Positions 35,153 through 43,763 are shown, counted from the stretch's first letter. The stretch: DNA of 64,000 nucleotides from Saccharopolyspora kobensis (GCF_900108315.1 NZ_FNVB01000010.1:62001-126000), one strand, 5' to 3'. Notes: generated from the letters alone by a model not told the origin. Numbers and translations are program-made.

Positions 35153-36017
35153 GAACCCGGAGCGGCTGGCCGTGGCCAAGACCTACAAGCTCTACATCGG
35201 CGGGTCGTTCCCGCGCTCGGAGTCCGGCCGGGTCTACCCGGTGCACGCCGCGGACGGCGGGTTCCTGGCCAACGCCGCGCACGCGTCCCGCAAGGACGTC
35301 CGCGACGCGGTCGCCGCCGCGCGCAAGGCGTTCGCCGGCTGGTCGGGCGCGACGGCCTACAACCGCGGCCAGGTGCTGTTCCGCATCGCCGAGGTGATGG
35401 AGGGGCGGCGCGACCAGTTCGCCGCCGAGATCGCCGCCGCCGAGGGCCTTTCCACCGCGCAGGCCAACGCCGCGGTGGACACCGCGATCGACCGGATGGT
35501 CTGGTACGCGGGCTGGACGGACAAGATCTCGATGGTGCTCGGCGCGGCGAACCCGGTGGCGGGACCGTACTTCTCGTTCAGCGTCCCGGAGCCCACCGGC
35601 GTGGTCGGGGTGCTCGCACCGCAGGAATCCGCGCTGCTCGGCCTGATCAGCGTGGTGGCGCCGGTGCTCGCGGCGGGCAACACCTGCGTGCTGGTCGCCA
35701 GCGCGGACCGGCCGCTGCCCGCGGTGACCTTCGCCGAGGTGCTGGCCACCTCCGACGTGCCCGGTGGCGTGGTCAACGTGCTCACCGGCCGGGCCGCCGA
35801 ACTCGGCCCGTGGCTGGCCTCGCACGCCGACGTCAACGCCCTCGACCCGACCGGAGCCCCGGCCGACCTGCGCACCGAACTGGCCCGCGCGGCGGCGGAC
35901 ACGGTTAAGCGGGTCCTGCCGGTGCGCGGCGAACCGGACTGGACCCGCGAGCCGGACCTCCAGCGCCTCCGCGCCTTCACCGAGGTCAAGACCGTCTGGC
36001 ACCCCGTCGGCACCTGA
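35145..36017 (+). CDS. Truncated ALDH-family protein without catalytic domain
   Basis: This 290-residue protein is homologous to the N-terminal half of aldehyde dehydrogenases (YIGGSFPRSESGR, AFAGWSGATAYNRGQVLFRIAEVMEGR, PTGVVGVLAPQESALLGL, AAGNTCVLV). It loses similarity after about residue 215. The catalytic Cys, the ELGGK Glu and the FTGS loop are absent, yet the ending FTEVKTVWHPVG resembles the extreme C terminus of full ALDHs. So the catalytic part is missing internally while the frame is clean and translationally coupled. It may be a structural partner of the upstream enzyme or a decayed paralogue; coupling and intact codon use favour function. Confidence 0.85.
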   Translation: MSENPERLAVAKTYKLYIGGSFPRSESGRVYPVHAADGGFLANAAHASRKDVRDAVAAARKAFAGWSGATAYNRGQVLFRIAEVMEGRRDQFAAEIAAAEGLSTAQANAAVDTAIDRMVWYAGWTDKISMVLGAANPVAGPYFSFSVPEPTGVVGVLAPQESALLGLISVVAPVLAAGNTCVLVASADRPLPAVTFAEVLATSDVPGGVVNVLTGRAAELGPWLASHADVNALDPTGAPADLRTELARAAADTVKRVLPVRGEPDWTREPDLQRLRAFTEVKTVWHPVGT

Positions 36018-36020
36018 CGC

Positions 36021-36147
36021 GATTCCATTGAAATCGGACGTGCGATTTCCATTGAAATTGCGACGCCTCCGGCGTGTCGGTGCCCGACACGCCGGAGGGA
36101 TCCGCAACTTCCATTGAAATCGAAGACCTGATTTCAATGGAAATCGC
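36021..36147. repeat. Composite palindromic repeat (ATTTC-N4-GAAAT family), copy 2
   Basis: It has the same three-part build as 17057-17203. The left pair is GATTCCATTGAAATC and GATTTCCATTGAAAT (36021-36056). The central hairpin CCTCCGGCGTGTCGG with its complement surrounds TGC (36066-36098). The right pair GCAACTTCCATTGAAATC / GATTTCAATGGAAATCGC (36104-36147) has the loop GAAGACCT, similar to GAAGGGCT in copy 1. It fills the gap between the convergent stops at 36017 and 36162 and probably acts as a bidirectional terminator. Confidence 0.85.
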
Positions 36148-36161
36148 GGAGGTCTGCGCGT

Positions 36162-36779
36162 TCACTTGACCTTCGGGTACACCACCCGGCCCCGACGGGT
36201 GGCGCGCACCAGGAGAGCGATGGCGCCTGCGAGCCCCGCTGCCCCGAGCACGATCGCGAGCCAGCTCGGCAGCTGGTACAGCGGTGCCACGTCGTCGAGC
36301 AGCCGACCGGACGCGAACTGCACCAGGATCCCCAGGGCGAACGCTGCCACCGCAGCACCTCCGTAGACAGTGTTCCCGCGCTTGGCGGTGTACGCCTTGA
36401 ACGCCAGCATCACGCCGAGGACCACCAGCACCAGCAGGGACACCAGCGCGACGGTGTCCTTCATCGTGTAGGTGACCACGCCGGAGGGCTCGAACAGCGC
36501 TTCCAGCAGGAATTCCGAGCCGAACATGACCAGCGCCGCGGTGGCCAGAGCGCTGATCGCCACCTCCATCGTGGAGCGCTTGCCGGTGCTGCCGTCCAGC
36601 TGCTCGGCGACCTGCGCGGCGTACTGCCGGGGCTTGCCGAATGCCTCCACCGGGTCCTCCCCGGTCTCGCGCACGTGCGCCTCCACCTCGGCCAGCACCT
36701 CTCCCACGCGCTCGCCGGAGATCTCGTGCATCCGCAGCGCGACCAGCAGCTCGTCGCGGTACTTCTCGTCCAGCGTCAT
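36162..36779 (-). CDS. Membrane protein with N-terminal HAAS-type domain
   Basis: A 205-residue protein. The first 60 residues (MTLDEKYRDELLVALRMHEI, GEVLAEVEAHVRETGEDPVEAFGKPRQYA) resemble the HAAS/DUF1700 signalling domain often paired with PadR regulators. Four hydrophobic helices follow at about 72-92, 108-127, 139-158 and 168-192. The short basic tail ends RRGRVVYPKVK. Its ATG shares one base with the PadR stop (TGATG), so the two form one operon. The role is probably membrane sensing linked to PadR control; this is inferred from the pairing. Confidence 0.8.
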   Translation of the reverse strand: MTLDEKYRDELLVALRMHEISGERVGEVLAEVEAHVRETGEDPVEAFGKPRQYAAQVAEQLDGSTGKRSTMEVAISALATAALVMFGSEFLLEALFEPSGVVTYTMKDTVALVSLLVLVVLGVMLAFKAYTAKRGNTVYGGAAVAAFALGILVQFASGRLLDDVAPLYQLPSWLAIVLGAAGLAGAIALLVRATRRGRVVYPKVK

Positions 36780-37132
36780 CAAGACTGCACCCCTCGTTCC
36801 ACAACTGAGATCGAGTTCTTCGCGAACTCGATCCACTTCGGCCCCTGCTCGGCGAGCGCCGCGCGCCCCTCGTCGGTGAGCGCGAAGAACTTTCGCCCGG
36901 GGCCGCCTTCCCCAGCACGCCACTCGGCGCTCAGCAGCCCATCGGCCGCGAGCCGGTTGAGCAGCGGGTAGAGCGTCCCGGCCTTCATGCCCGGGAGCCC
37001 GGCCTCGGCGAGCCGCTGCAGCAGCGTGTACCCGTAGCCCTCGCCGCCCTCGGCCAGCAGAGCCAGCACGGCGAGGTCGAGCACGCCGCGCAACCACTGC
37101 GCCTGCCGCCCCGAGATCGTCCTGTCCGCCAT
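36779..37132 (-). CDS. PadR-family transcriptional regulator
   Basis: A 117-residue PadR-type winged helix protein. GYGYTLLQRLAEAGLPGMKAGTLYPLLNRLAADGLL contains the HTH, and GPGRKFFALTDEGRAAL the wing with the usual PGRxxYxLT pattern, here FFALT. A short C-terminal helix could dimerise. It is translationally coupled to the downstream HAAS-domain membrane protein. Two ACTAGT hexamers lie just upstream and may be its operator. Confidence 0.92.
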   Translation of the reverse strand: MADRTISGRQAQWLRGVLDLAVLALLAEGGEGYGYTLLQRLAEAGLPGMKAGTLYPLLNRLAADGLLSAEWRAGEGGPGRKFFALTDEGRAALAEQGPKWIEFAKNSISVVERGVQS

Positions 37133-37148
37133 GCCGACAACGTAACAC

Positions 37149-37175
37149 CAACTAGTAGGCGTCGCAAACTAGTGG
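37149..37175 (-). promoter_or_regulatory. Paired ACTAGT sites upstream of padR
   Basis: CAACTAGTAG and AAACTAGTGG carry the palindrome ACTAGT at 37151-37156 and 37168-37173, 17 bp apart, 19-41 bp before the padR start. PadR repressors usually bind such paired AT-containing dyads in their own promoters. No biochemical basis beyond position. Confidence 0.4.
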
Positions 37176-37251
37176 GCCGCGCAGAGGTATCGCGCAACCG
37201 CGAGAACAGGACGTGCGCTGCGACGACCGCAGCTCAACGGGGTCGGATGGG

Positions 37252-37842
37252 TCAGCGGATCTGCCAGTCGAGGCGGCCGTCCTCGGTCACCGTCGGGTAG
37301 CTGTGGCCCGCCGGGGCCCCTTCCAGGAGGGAGCGGCGGACGTCGGAGAGCATCGCCGCGACGCTCTTCCACTCCGGGCGGAGGACCTGCCCCGCCTCCT
37401 GCTCCCACTCCAAGACGCAACCGTGCAGCGGCCCCGGGCGCAGATCCACCACCAGCTCGTCGGCGAAACCGTCACCGGCGATGGGGATCCACGCCGGGTG
37501 GAAGCTCGAACCCGGCGAACCCGCGTAGTAGTCGCAGGCCGGGCGCTCCCACTGCGCCGCCCAGTGCTTGCGGTGATCGCGCCACGCCTGGCGCGCTTCG
37601 AGCGCGCTGTAGGGCGTGTAGAACGGCGGCAGGACGTCGGCGAGCACGTCCACCCCGGTTCCGCCGCAGCACAGCCAGAGCTCACGCAGTTCCGCAGGCA
37701 GCTCGACGGCGAACTCCGCCTCCAGCTCGGCCAGGTCCGGCGGTGGCACGGGCGTCAGCAAGGCCGCTGCGGTGACCGGTGCGTGCTCGGACAACCAGCG
37801 CACGATTTCCGACCACAGTTCCGCGACATCCATTCCGATCAT
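37252..37842 (-). CDS. SMI1/KNR4-family (SUKH) protein
   Basis: A 196-residue soluble protein of the SMI1/KNR4 (SUKH) superfamily. LAELEAEFAVELPAELRELWLCCGGT matches the family's N-terminal signature, WIPIAGDGFADELVVDL the central GDG strand pair, and a C-terminal helix follows. Some SUKH proteins are immunity proteins against contact-dependent toxins, but no toxin gene is adjacent, so the role is open. A second ATG three codons in (37833) could be the start. Confidence 0.85.
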   Translation of the reverse strand: MIGMDVAELWSEIVRWLSEHAPVTAAALLTPVPPPDLAELEAEFAVELPAELRELWLCCGGTGVDVLADVLPPFYTPYSALEARQAWRDHRKHWAAQWERPACDYYAGSPGSSFHPAWIPIAGDGFADELVVDLRPGPLHGCVLEWEQEAGQVLRPEWKSVAAMLSDVRRSLLEGAPAGHSYPTVTEDGRLDWQIR

Positions 37843-38091
37843 GGTCGCCGGGAAGGCTCCGGAGGGGTACCGCCAAAGGTGACCTCACCCCCGACCGGGG
37901 CCATCGCTGAGCCGAACAGCCCAACCCGATTGGGACTCGATCACCGTTCCGACGACTGATCGTTACGAATTGTTCCGTCGACCGTTGCACACCACGGGCT
38001 CGATACGGTGACAGCCGGACCGGGGAACACGCTGTGAACGGACAACCCGTAGGCTTCCGCGAGGTCTGGTTCGGTGACCGGAGGTAGAGAG

Positions 38092-39324
38092 ATGGCGCAG
38101 GACATCGTCCCCATCGAGCTCGGGCTGCCGCAGGGCGACGTCGTCACCCTGTGGGCGCCGCGCTGGCGCGAGGACGGCGAGGAGTGGGAGGCGTTCCTCG
38201 GGCACGAGGACGACCTCTACGCATTCCCCGATCCCGCTCACCTGGCGGCGTTCGTGCGCACCGCCCGGGAGCACGACCTCGACGACCACCCGGCGTGGCA
38301 CGTGGTGCCCCAGCTCGCCGCCGAGGACCTGAGCCCGGACGAGGACCACCAGTACGACCTGGTCGGCGTTCCGGAGCTGGTGGCCGAGCCGCTGGACACC
38401 TGGACCGTCGGCGAGCTCGCCGACATCGTCGAGATCGCCCGCTCGCTGGCCGACGTCTGCGAGCTGGACGCGGTGCACGAGGTGCTGGACTCCGCCGACG
38501 GCTTCGCGCTGCTGGACCAGGGCACCTTCGCCTTCTCCGGCAAGGACGGCCAGCGCCGCTGGACCGAGCTGTGCAAGGTCGTCGTGGAGCGCTGGGACGA
38601 GGTGCTCGACGCCATCGACGCCGTGGTCACCACCCCCGACGTGCCCGCCGACGCCGTCGCCACCGCCGAAGCCGAGCTGGCCGAGGCGCTGGAGGCCGAC
38701 GCGGAGGACGAGGACGCGGCGGGCATCGCCGACGAGTCCGACGTGGACGAGCTCGACGAAGGCGAGCTCGGGTTCTGGGGCGAGGTCGGCATCGACCCGA
38801 TCCGGATCATCACCAGCACCGGCGAGCACTACTCGCTGCGCTGCTACCTCGACGACGACCCGGTGTTCCTGGGCAGCGACGGGAAGATCGACGTGTTCCC
38901 GAGCGCCCGCGCGCTGGCCCGGTTCATCGCCGACGACGACGCGGTCACCGGCACCGACTTGGAGCGGGTCTCGACCTGGTCGCAGGTGCGGGAGAAGGCG
39001 ACCGCGGGCGAGCTCGACGTCGAGGTCGACGACGACAACACCTACGTGCTGACCGGCCTGGACGCCGACCTCGGCAGCGGACCGTCCGAAGTGGACCCGA
39101 CGCAGCTGGACCTGGCCGAGGAGCTGCTGATGGACGCGGCGGCCTGGGCCGGCGACAACAGCGTGGAGAAGGCGCTCCAGCCGTCGGAGCGGCTCGGCTG
39201 GCTGGTCTCGTTCGTGCTGCGCCCCAGCCCGAACCGGCTGCCGCCGAGCGGGCCGTTCGACGCCGAGGTCGAGGTCTGGCGCAAGCTCGTCGAATCCCTC
39301 GAAGAGCGCTTCCGCACCCACTGA
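38092..39324 (+). CDS. Acidic protein with internally duplicated domain, function unknown
   Basis: A 410-residue, strongly acidic, soluble protein; similar proteins in actinobacteria have been labelled primosomal protein without evidence that I can see. It appears to hold two related units. One is at about 20-95 (LYAFPDPAHLAAFVRTA and then HPAWHVVPQL). The other is at about 240-330 (IDVFPSARALARFIADD and then VSTWSQVREKA), separated by a Glu/Asp/Ala linker (about 195-230). A C-terminal helical domain follows. ATG 38092 follows GGAGG (MAQDIVPIELGLPQ). No catalytic motif was seen. Confidence 0.82.
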   Translation: MAQDIVPIELGLPQGDVVTLWAPRWREDGEEWEAFLGHEDDLYAFPDPAHLAAFVRTAREHDLDDHPAWHVVPQLAAEDLSPDEDHQYDLVGVPELVAEPLDTWTVGELADIVEIARSLADVCELDAVHEVLDSADGFALLDQGTFAFSGKDGQRRWTELCKVVVERWDEVLDAIDAVVTTPDVPADAVATAEAELAEALEADAEDEDAAGIADESDVDELDEGELGFWGEVGIDPIRIITSTGEHYSLRCYLDDDPVFLGSDGKIDVFPSARALARFIADDDAVTGTDLERVSTWSQVREKATAGELDVEVDDDNTYVLTGLDADLGSGPSEVDPTQLDLAEELLMDAAAWAGDNSVEKALQPSERLGWLVSFVLRPSPNRLPPSGPFDAEVEVWRKLVESLEERFRTH

Positions 39325-39348
39325 GGCTTCCGGCTCCCTCTACCGCAG

Positions 39349-39394
39349 CGCAACTTCCATTGAAATCGCACTGTCAATTTCAATGGAAGTTGCG
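39349..39394. repeat. Single palindrome-pair repeat (ATTTC-N4-GAAAT family), copy 3
   Basis: CGCAACTTCCATTGAAAT and its exact complement form an 18-bp stem around a 10-nt loop. It lies between convergent stops at 39324 and 39459. It corresponds to one half of the composite elements and has the same arm sequence as the palindrome at 61663-61712. It is a likely bidirectional terminator. Confidence 0.8.
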
Positions 39395-39458
39395 TACTCG
39401 ACCGGCACCGCGCCGGGCTGGTCGCGCGCTCGGCAGGTGCGCGGCCGGAAGTCGCGGA

Positions 39459-40061
39459 TCAGGCGACGGCGAGGAGCTGGCCCGGGGCCGCGAGCCGGCG
39501 CTGCGTGGGTTCGCCCCGGCACACCTGGGTGTAGGCCTCCCGCAGGCCCTTTCGGGCCCGGTAGGTCAGCGCCGCCGCGCTGTTGCGGCTGATCCCGAAG
39601 CGCCTGCCCACCTCGGCCGGCGTCTGGTTCTCCACCTCCACGTACCAGAGCACGTGGCGCCAGCGCCGCGGCAGCCGGGTGAAGGCCTGCTTGATCAGGT
39701 TCCGCTCCAGCTCCGCCACCGCCGGGTCGATGAACGGCAGGACCTCGTCCGGGTGCAGGCCGTCGAGCTCGGCGGCCAGGTGCACGCGGCGCTCGCGATT
39801 GCCGGCCGCGGCGGCCAGGTTCCGGATGGTGGTGAGCAGGTAGGCGCGGAAGGCCGTCTCCGGACCGGCACCGCGCCGCAGCACGTCCAGGATGTTCGCG
39901 AACGCCTCGGCGACCAGGTCGTCCACATCGGCCGGAGTCGGCGCGACCTGCTTGGCCATCGTCCGCGCGGCCGCGCGGTGCCGGGCGTACAGTTCGGCGA
40001 ATGCCTCGGACGAGCCGAATCGGACCGCTTCGAGCAGTGTCCTGTCGTCGCCCGCGTACAT
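39459..40061 (-). CDS. RNA polymerase sigma factor, sigma-70 family (ECF type)
   Basis: A 200-residue ECF sigma factor. Region 2 is seen in AFAELYARHRAAARTMAKQV followed by DVDDLVAEAFANILDVLRRG, including the -10 recognition and core-binding helices. Region 4 lies at about 135-185 (LPRRWRHVLWYVEVENQTPAEVGRRFGISRNSAAALTYRARKGL), with its HTH for the -35 element. No anti-sigma gene is adjacent, unusual for ECF factors, and only a short tail of about 15 residues follows region 4. ATG 40061 (MYAGDDRTLL) has GAGGGGAA upstream. A 9-bp stem hairpin (CGGTGAGGG, 40083-40121) and an AT-rich tract lie in its leader. Confidence 0.9.
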   Translation of the reverse strand: MYAGDDRTLLEAVRFGSSEAFAELYARHRAAARTMAKQVAPTPADVDDLVAEAFANILDVLRRGAGPETAFRAYLLTTIRNLAAAAGNRERRVHLAAELDGLHPDEVLPFIDPAVAELERNLIKQAFTRLPRRWRHVLWYVEVENQTPAEVGRRFGISRNSAAALTYRARKGLREAYTQVCRGEPTQRRLAAPGQLLAVA

Positions 40062-40229
40062 GGTTCCCCTCAGCCTTTGCACCGGTGAGGGACGTCGCTG
40101 AGGGTTCGACGCCCCTCACCGAATACGCCCCCGCTGCGAAAGATGCTCGCGAAACGTATGGAATTCAACAAGATGGAATATTTCAGATAGTGATTGAGCG
40201 CAGGTGAGCCGAGCCCCTCCGCGCGAAGT

Positions 40230-40991
40230 TCACCCAGCAGTGGGAAACTCGCCGGCCACCGCGAGCTTCCGGGAGATCTCCCCGGCCGCCACGCGCAGCG
40301 GCGCTTCGAAGGAAACCGCGGCGAGCTTGCGCGCCGGGAACGAGATCGCCAGCGTCATCGGCGAATCGGCACCCAGGACCGGTGCCGCCAAGCACGCCGT
40401 GCCCAGCGAGTACTCCTCGGTGTCGGCGACCACCGGGTGCTCCGGGCTCTCGATCAGGTCGCGGATCCGGGTGATCGTGCGCGGCGTGAGGTCCGCGGGC
40501 GGGTAGCGGTCGAAGTGGTCCGCGCGTTCGGCCCGGCTCAGCCCGGAAAGCAGGCACTTCCCGATCGCGGTGGCGTGCGCGGCCTGCTTGAAGTCGGCCC
40601 ACGTGTCCACCCGCGGCATGCGCGGGCTGTCGACGATGTCGGTCACCACCACCTCGCCGTCGCGGTAGTGGGCCAGGTAGACCGCCGCGTTCAGATCGTC
40701 GCGCAGCTGGGTCATCACCGAGCGGACCCGGCTGCGCAGGCCCTGGTCCTGCGCAGCCGAGTGCAGCCCGGCCACCTGCTCGCCGATGATGAACGCGCCG
40801 TCGTCGAGCTTCTCGAGATATCCCTCGTGCACCAGGGTGCGCAACAGGTGGTAGGTGGTCGGCAGCGCGATCCCGGTCCGCCTGGACAGGTGCTTCGCGG
40901 TGGTGCCCGACGGCTGTTCGCTGACCGCCTCCAACAACCGAAGAGCGCGCTGCACCGACGTGATCAGCGTTGGTTCACCACCCCGTGCCAC
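40230..40991 (-). CDS. IclR-family transcriptional regulator
   Basis: A 253-residue regulator. The N-terminal winged HTH is in SVQRALRLLEAVSEQPSGTTAKHLSRRTGIALPTTYHLLRTLVHEGYL. The effector-binding GAF-like IclR domain is in the second part (RMPRVDTWADFKQAAHATAIGKCLLSGLS, EEYSLGTACLAAPVLGADSPMTLAISFPA). GTG 40991 with GGGAGGG upstream gives the normal N terminus. It lies 123 bp after the add stop on the same strand, so it may respond to a small acid metabolite; there is no evidence that it controls add. Confidence 0.92.
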   Translation of the reverse strand: MARGGEPTLITSVQRALRLLEAVSEQPSGTTAKHLSRRTGIALPTTYHLLRTLVHEGYLEKLDDGAFIIGEQVAGLHSAAQDQGLRSRVRSVMTQLRDDLNAAVYLAHYRDGEVVVTDIVDSPRMPRVDTWADFKQAAHATAIGKCLLSGLSRAERADHFDRYPPADLTPRTITRIRDLIESPEHPVVADTEEYSLGTACLAAPVLGADSPMTLAISFPARKLAAVSFEAPLRVAAGEISRKLAVAGEFPTAG

Positions 40992-41114
40992 GGTTCCCTC
41001 CCGGCCTTGTGCGGCGCCGCAGATCTCGCGCCGTACACGAATCGCCTTCAGGCCTGGAGTATCCACCGAGGACACCGCCCGCGCAGCCCCTTTCGGACGA
41101 CGCGCGGCGCCCGA

Positions 41115-42203
41115 TCAGCCCAGCAGTGCCGCGTAGCCGGGCTTGATCACGTCGTTGATCAGCTCCAACCGCTCGTCGAAGCCGATGAACGCCGACTTCA
41201 TCGCGTTCACCGTGAACCACTGCATCTCCTCCCAGCCGTAGCCGAAGGCCTCGTGCAGCGCGGCGAACTCGCCGGACATCGAGCAGTGGCTCATCAGCCG
41301 GTTGTCGGTGTTCACGGTGACCCGGAAGCGCAGCTTGGCCAGCAGTCCGATGGGGTGCTCGGCCATCGACGCGGCGGCCCCGGTCTGCAGGTTCGACGAC
41401 GGGCACATCTCCAGCGGGATCCGCCGGTCCCGCACGTAGGACGCCAAGCGGCCCAGGTGCACCGAGCCGTCCTCGTCGACCTTGATGTCGTCGACGATGC
41501 GGACGCCGTGCCCGAGCCGTTCCGCGCCGCAGTGCTGGATGGCCTCCCAGATCGACGGGAGCCCGAAGGCCTCACCGGCGTGAATCGTGAAATGCGCGTT
41601 CTGCTGGCGCAGGTATTCGAACGCGTCCAGGTTCCGGGTGGGCGGGAATCCGGCCTCCGGGCCGGCGATGTCGAAGCCGACGACTTCCGCGTCCCGGTAC
41701 CGGACGGCGAGCTCGGCGATTTCCAGCGAGCGCGCATTCTGCCGCATCGCGCACAGCAAGGTACCGATTCGGATACGTTTCCCGGCGGCCGCGGCTCGCC
41801 GCTCGCCTTCCCGGAATCCGTCCTGGACCGCCTGCACGATCTGGTCGAGGGCGAGCCCGCCCTCCTGGAACAGCTCCGGGGCGTAGCGGACCTCGGCGTA
41901 CACCACGCCGTCCTCGGCCAGGTCCTCGGCGCACTCCGCCGCGACGCGGGCCAGGGCCTCCTCCGTCTGCATCACCGCCACGGTGTGCGCGAAGGTCTCC
42001 AGGTACCGCTCCAGCGACCCGGAATCTGCCGCCGCTTCGAACCAGTTGCCCAGCTCAGCGGGGTCCTCGTGGGGCAGTTCGGAATACCCGGCAGCCTGCG
42101 CCAGATCGATCACGGTCTGCGGCCGCAGCCCACCGTCGAGGTGGTCGTGCAGCAGCACCTTGGGCGCCTGCCGGATGGTGTTCAGGTTCACCGGAGTCGA
42201 CAT
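41115..42203 (-). CDS. add: Adenosine deaminase
   Basis: This zinc enzyme converts (deoxy)adenosine to (deoxy)inosine, feeding the Pnp phosphorylase elsewhere in the window. The 362-residue protein shows the metal-binding HDH at residues 19-21, [20 protein letters not shown] and [11 protein letters not shown]. The last is the actinobacterial variant of the NTDDP motif and still supplies the metal Asp. [12 protein letters not shown] is the conserved strand before it. It is separated from deoA by a divergent coiled-coil gene, but the add-deoA-cdd-sdh order is the one I recall in mycobacteria. Confidence 0.95.
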   Translation of the reverse strand: MSTPVNLNTIRQAPKVLLHDHLDGGLRPQTVIDLAQAAGYSELPHEDPAELGNWFEAAADSGSLERYLETFAHTVAVMQTEEALARVAAECAEDLAEDGVVYAEVRYAPELFQEGGLALDQIVQAVQDGFREGERRAAAAGKRIRIGTLLCAMRQNARSLEIAELAVRYRDAEVVGFDIAGPEAGFPPTRNLDAFEYLRQQNAHFTIHAGEAFGLPSIWEAIQHCGAERLGHGVRIVDDIKVDEDGSVHLGRLASYVRDRRIPLEMCPSSNLQTGAAASMAEHPIGLLAKLRFRVTVNTDNRLMSHCSMSGEFAALHEAFGYGWEEMQWFTVNAMKSAFIGFDERLELINDVIKPGYAALLG

Positions 42204-42526
42204 GCACCCACGTTACAGGGGGCGAGTATCGGGTTCACTGTCAGCTACCAGCGAAAACCTGGTCACAACTTCGAGAACTGCGGGTTTCCGGTGTTCGGCA
42301 AGTCGGACGGCCATCACGCAAAACTCACCCGGATGGACCCAATTACAACGCTTAAAGCAATCGGCGGCGAGTCGGCTGGACTTCTTGGCCGAAGAATGCT
42401 GCTCCGAATGGAGTCATCTCCCGAGGAGTGGTGACGCAATGTATCGGGGGGTGCCTGGGAACACGAGAAGTGAATGGCTAGGCTCGGTGAGTCCTCACCT
42501 CCCCTCGACGAAGGACGCCCCTAGCC
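42204..42526. promoter_or_regulatory. Divergent leader region between add and the coiled-coil gene
   Basis: This 323-bp interval separates two divergent starts and holds no gene. A moderately AT-rich central part (about 42290-42440) could carry promoters. Near the coiled-coil gene GGTGAG-TC-CTCACC (42487-42500) forms a 6-bp hairpin, nested between GGCTAGG (about 42477) and CCTAGCC (42520-42526), so the leader of that gene may be structured. Confidence 0.35.
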
Positions 42527-43720
42527 GTGACCGAGAACATGTCGTTCGACCGCATGCGGAACATGCTCACGCGTGCGGCTGAGATCCGCGAGAGCGAACA
42601 ACAGCAGATCTTCGACGCCCTGGACGAGATCCACGCCCGGCTCTCCCCGCTGGAGTCGCTGGGCTCCGTGCGCAAGCGCCTGTCCGAGCTGCCGGACCGC
42701 ACCGAAGTCAGCGTGCTGGCCGAACGACTCGACGAAGCCCTGGCCAAGCTCGAAGCGCACGACGGTGCGCTGCTCGAGCTGAAGGGTTCCGTCGACGGCC
42801 TGGTGGACAAGCTGGCCAAACCGTTCGCCCAGCTCGACGGCCGACTCGACGGGGTCTCCGGGCGGATGGACGGCGTGGTCGGCCGGATGGACGGCCTGGA
42901 GGACAAGCTCGGCCACATCCACAAGCGCCTGGACGAGCTGGGGCTGCACCTGGACAAGCAGGACGGTCGGCTGGAGTCGCTGCCCGCGACCGTGCACGGC
43001 CCGGTGCGCGAGCGCATCGACTCCCTGGAGACCAGCCTGCGCGGCCGCTTCGCCGAGATCGACGAGGGCGTGCACGAGCACCTCGACGGCACCCGCGAGG
43101 CCCTGCAGCGCGCGGTCGCCGAATCCACCGGCAGCGCGCAGAACGCGCTCGCCGACGCCGTCTCCGGCACCCGCGACCAGCTGGACGCCAAGCTCGACCA
43201 GCTCGCCGCCCGCCCCGCGGTGGACCCGACCGACAAGCTGGACAAGCTGGCCGACCGCCTGGAGCACCTCACCAACCGGCTCGGCGAGGTCTCGTCCCGG
43301 CTCGACCAGGTCGAGGACAACGTCAACACCCGGATCGACACCGTCGAGCAGGGCTTCACCAGCCGCCTCGACACCGTCGAAGAGGGCGTCAAGACCGGCC
43401 TCGGCGACCTCGGCGGCACGCTGTCGAAGAACCTGACGCAGCTGTCGGGCACGCTCTCGTCGCGCCCGGACAGCGAAGCGCTGAACGCCCTGGTGCGCGA
43501 GGCCAACGAGGAGAGCGAGCGGCGCCACGCCGGGCAGCTCGACGAGGCCATGGCGACCTTCGCCGAGCTGATCCTCGGCGGCAGCGCGCCCTCGGCTCCG
43601 CCGCCGCCCACCACGCTGCCCCGCCAGCAGCGTCGCGGCCGCTCCAAGAGCGCCAAGCGCGACACCACCGACAAGGCGATCACCGACGGCGAGGACGACT
43701 TCACCGCCGAAAGCGCCTGA
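42527..43720 (+). CDS. Long coiled-coil protein with apolipoprotein-like repeats
   Basis: A 397-residue highly charged protein predicted to be almost wholly helical coiled coil. Short repeats are visible, such as DGRLDGVSGRMDGVVGRMDGLEDKL and later DTVEQGFTSRLDTVEEGVKTGL. The last 55 residues are disordered, Pro-rich and then basic (RQQRRGRSKSAKR) with an acidic end. There is no signal peptide or membrane segment. It looks like a cytoskeletal, scaffold or nucleoid-associated protein, but no family is recognised. GTG 42527 was used; ATG at 42539 is an alternative. It is convergent with deoA. Confidence 0.78.
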   Translation: MTENMSFDRMRNMLTRAAEIRESEQQQIFDALDEIHARLSPLESLGSVRKRLSELPDRTEVSVLAERLDEALAKLEAHDGALLELKGSVDGLVDKLAKPFAQLDGRLDGVSGRMDGVVGRMDGLEDKLGHIHKRLDELGLHLDKQDGRLESLPATVHGPVRERIDSLETSLRGRFAEIDEGVHEHLDGTREALQRAVAESTGSAQNALADAVSGTRDQLDAKLDQLAARPAVDPTDKLDKLADRLEHLTNRLGEVSSRLDQVEDNVNTRIDTVEQGFTSRLDTVEEGVKTGLGDLGGTLSKNLTQLSGTLSSRPDSEALNALVREANEESERRHAGQLDEAMATFAELILGGSAPSAPPPPTTLPRQQRRGRSKSAKRDTTDKAITDGEDDFTAESA

Positions 43721-43733
43721 TTCGCTCTGAGAA

Positions 43734-43757
43734 GCGGTCCGGGAAGCCCCGGGCCGC
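43734..43757. terminator. Bidirectional terminator hairpin
   Basis: GCGGTCCGGG pairs with CCCGGGCCGC, with one wobble, around a 4-nt loop. It lies between convergent stops at 43720 and 43764, with no T-run. Confidence 0.55.
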
Positions 43758-43763
43758 CTCTCG

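Noticed and set aside
37252-37842. Polymorphic toxin immunity system around the SMI1/KNR4 gene
   Set aside because: No toxin, secretion or repeat-rich gene is adjacent; the neighbours are a PadR module and an acidic protein.
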